Shown here: piece after piece, positions 6,105-8,030 of the stretch | Position numbering within the stretch: position 1 is the first letter of the stretch | Layout of the letters: each line of letters opens with the position of its first letter | Program-made: the position numbers and the translations under genes | Assembly: GCA_009697495.1 (NCBI GenBank) | Contig: SHUN01000113.1 | Location: 1 to 8,030, forward strand | Direction of reading: 5' to 3' | DNA: 8,030 nt | From: Bryobacterales bacterium | GTDB lineage: Bacteria; Acidobacteriota; Terriglobia; Bryobacterales; Bryobacteraceae | Notes under the pieces: generated by a model | Told to the model about the DNA's origin: nothing | Database searches by the model: none | What the model saw: only the letters and a program-made list of their open reading frames with translations

Positions 6105-8030
6105 GGCTCGTCCTTCTCGTCTTTTCCGCGCTTTTACTAAGCGCCGCCCCTGTAACTCCGGAGGCCCACTTCGGCCACCGCATGGGGGCCGATTACAAGG
6201 TGCTGGATTGGGACAAGGTTGTCAGCTATTTCGCCGCACTGGAAAAAAGCAGTGACCGCCTCCGCGTCCGCGAATACGGCAAAACGTCCGAAGGCCGCCC
6301 GATGATCTACGCCATCATCGCCGCGCCCGAAACATTGAAAAACCTGCCGCGTTATCAGCAAATTCAAAAGAAACTGGCCGACCCGCGCCTCACGCCGGCC
6401 CAGGAAGCGGAGGCGCTGATCGCTGAAGGCAAAACTGTCGTCCTCATCACCTGCACCATCCACGCAACCGAAATTGCCTCCACGCATACCGCCATCGAAT
6501 ACGCCCATAAACTCGCCGCCGCCGCTGATTCCAAGTCGCTCGCCATCCTCAATAACACCATCGTGATCCTCGTCCCCAGCCTCAACCCCGACGGCCTGGA
6601 CATCGTCACAAAATGGTATCGCTCCACGCTCAACACGCCGTACGAAGGCACGGCCCCTCCAGAGCTATACCAGAAATACACCGGCCACGATAACAATCGC
6701 GATTGGTATATCTTTTCTCAACCGGAAACGCGCGCCACAGTCAGTCAGTTACATAACGTCTGGCACCCGCAAATTGTCTACGACGTGCATCAACAAGGGT
6801 CAACCGCCTCCCGTATGTTCGTTCCCCCGTGGCTCGATCCCATTGACCCAAACATTGACCCAATCATCGCCCAATGGTGCAACGCTCTCGGCGCAGGCAT
6901 GGCCGCCGACATGACCGCCGCCGGGCTCAAAGGAATCGCCATCAATGCCGCCTACGATTACTGGACGCCCGCCCGCCACTACCAGAGCTATCACGGCGCA
7001 ATGCGTATCCTCAGCGAAACCGCCAGCGCCCGCATCGCCAGCCCCATCACCATTCGCCCGGACCAATTGCGCGGTGAAGCCATCGGCTACTCGCCGTCCA
7101 AATCCAGCTGGAATCATTTGGAGGTTTGGCCCGGAGGCACTTGGCGTCTCCGCGACATTGTCGACTACCAGTTAGTCGCCTTCGATAGCTTGCTGTTTCA
7201 AGCAGCAACCAGAAGAGCCGACTTACTCCGCAATTTCTACCGTATCAATGATCGCGCCTCCAAACGCATGGAGCCTTATGCCTTCATTGTTCCAGCAAAT
7301 CAGGCCGATCCCGGCGCAACCGCCCAGTTACTCAAAACCCTCGCCTTCGGCGCAGTTGAAATCGACGTCGCCAAAAACAGCTTCTCCGCCGATGGCAAAC
7401 AATACAGCGCCGGCGACTATATCATCCGCCTCCAGCAGCCATTCAGCGGCTTCGCCAAGACGCTCCTGGAAACGCAGAATTATCCCGACATTCGCCAGTA
7501 TCCCGGCGGCCCGCCCCGCCGCCCGTATGACGTGACCGCCCAAACGCTGCCCCTCCTCATGGGCGTCAACGTCCAAACGGTGAAGGATTCTTTCGCCGCC
7601 CGCGCCGAACGCATTCACGCTTTCAATCCCGTCCTCGACCAAGCAATCGGCGGCCTCTCCGCCTCCGATTCCGAGTCCTACAAAACCATCGCCCAAGCCT
7701 GGAAACAAGGCAAAAAAGTGTTCCGCGACATTGCCACTGGCAACTTCCATTACACCCCCGCCGAAGGCCGCAAAGAGCTGCGACAGCCCCGAATCGGCCT
7801 TTACAAAAGTCCCTCGCCAGTCATGGACGAAGGCTGGACCCGCTGGCTGTTCGACACCTTCGGCTGGACCTATGCAAGCCTGAAAAATGAAGAAATCCGC
7901 GCCGGAGACCTCAACAACAAATACGACGTCATCCTCTTTCCCGATCAAACCGCCGCCAGCATCGCCGACGGCTACTTCGCCGGTTCCATGCCGGACGGCC
8001 TCACCGGCGGTCTTGCCGCCCAAGGCGCCA
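6101..8030 (+). CDS. Secreted M14-type zinc carboxypeptidase (C-terminus beyond right edge)
   Basis: Partial: 643 codons are visible and the frame is open at the edge. The N-terminus is a signal peptide (R2, hydrophobic 3-14, cleavage probably near residues 15-22), so the enzyme acts outside the cytoplasm. The M14 peptidase domain covers about 25-310: the zinc motif HATE gives H121 and E124, NPDG is at 162-165, NNRDW at 198-202 gives the substrate-binding N199-R200, the third zinc ligand is H230 in YDVHQQG, and the catalytic Glu is E306 in LSETAS. All expected active-site residues are present. After a middle region of unknown fold, residues from about 560 (RIGLYKS, DVILFPD, GLTGGL) resemble the glutamine-amidotransferase-like C-terminal domain of large M14-like proteins. 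The ATG overlaps the isomerase stop as ATGA, implying coupling. The pair is likely catabolic, with the peptide substrate unknown. Confidence 0.9.
   Translation, partial: MRLVLLVFSALLLSAAPVTPEAHFGHRMGADYKVLDWDKVVSYFAALEKSSDRLRVREYGKTSEGRPMIYAIIAAPETLKNLPRYQQIQKKLADPRLTPAQEAEALIAEGKTVVLITCTIHATEIASTHTAIEYAHKLAAAADSKSLAILNNTIVILVPSLNPDGLDIVTKWYRSTLNTPYEGTAPPELYQKYTGHDNNRDWYIFSQPETRATVSQLHNVWHPQIVYDVHQQGSTASRMFVPPWLDPIDPNIDPIIAQWCNALGAGMAADMTAAGLKGIAINAAYDYWTPARHYQSYHGAMRILSETASARIASPITIRPDQLRGEAIGYSPSKSSWNHLEVWPGGTWRLRDIVDYQLVAFDSLLFQAATRRADLLRNFYRINDRASKRMEPYAFIVPANQADPGATAQLLKTLAFGAVEIDVAKNSFSADGKQYSAGDYIIRLQQPFSGFAKTLLETQNYPDIRQYPGGPPRRPYDVTAQTLPLLMGVNVQTVKDSFAARAERIHAFNPVLDQAIGGLSASDSESYKTIAQAWKQGKKVFRDIATGNFHYTPAEGRKELRQPRIGLYKSPSPVMDEGWTRWLFDTFGWTYASLKNEEIRAGDLNNKYDVILFPDQTAASIADGYFAGSMPDGLTGGLAAQGA

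Noticed and set aside
7328..8023. Long minus-strand open frame (231 residues) opposite the peptidase gene.
   Set aside because: It is glycine/valine-rich shadow coding of the M14 gene, whose plus-strand frame is uninterrupted and carries signal peptide and catalytic motifs.

Overview
The window looks like a piece of a GC-rich Acidobacteriota chromosome, with Solibacter/Bryobacterales as the best guess. This rests on the gene styles: a large secreted M14 peptidase, a DinB-like enzyme, a CocE/NonD-type hydrolase relic and an FHA-GAF regulator. It is an inference, because there is no rRNA or other taxonomic marker. I see no tRNA, rRNA, CRISPR array, insertion sequence or phage gene.

Left part (1-1293, minus strand): a Fur-family metalloregulator is followed by an FHA-GAF signalling protein that runs off the left edge. 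The two overlap by ATGA, so they are probably translationally coupled. A 47-bp divergent spacer (1294-1340) separates Fur from a plus-strand operon.

Centre-left (1341-3984, plus strand): biotin carboxylase, a biotin carboxyl carrier protein and a DnaC-like AAA+ ATPase lie within 0-5 bp of each other. The first two form the biotin half of an acyl-CoA or acetyl-CoA carboxylase; no carboxyltransferase is in view. A convergent minus-strand DinB-superfamily gene (3989-4504) closes this half.

Centre-right (4505-5329): about 200 bp with no gene, then a badly decayed relic of a CocE/NonD (peptidase S15-type) hydrolase. It is recognisable in at least four segments in alternating frames, and the catalytic middle is deleted.

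Right part (5346-8030, plus strand): a TIM-barrel sugar phosphate isomerase/epimerase overlaps by ATGA with a large exported M14-type zinc carboxypeptidase that runs off the right edge.

The plus strand is G-rich over about 1-4500 and C-rich from about 4620 onward, whichever strand the genes use. The switch falls at the empty stretch and the pseudogene, so this may be a rearrangement junction or, less likely, a terminus-like point. I found no clearly new defence, mobile or biosynthetic system. The most useful observations are the relic gene, the skew switch, and the two unusual operon pairings (Fur with FHA-GAF; carboxylase with a DnaC-like ATPase).
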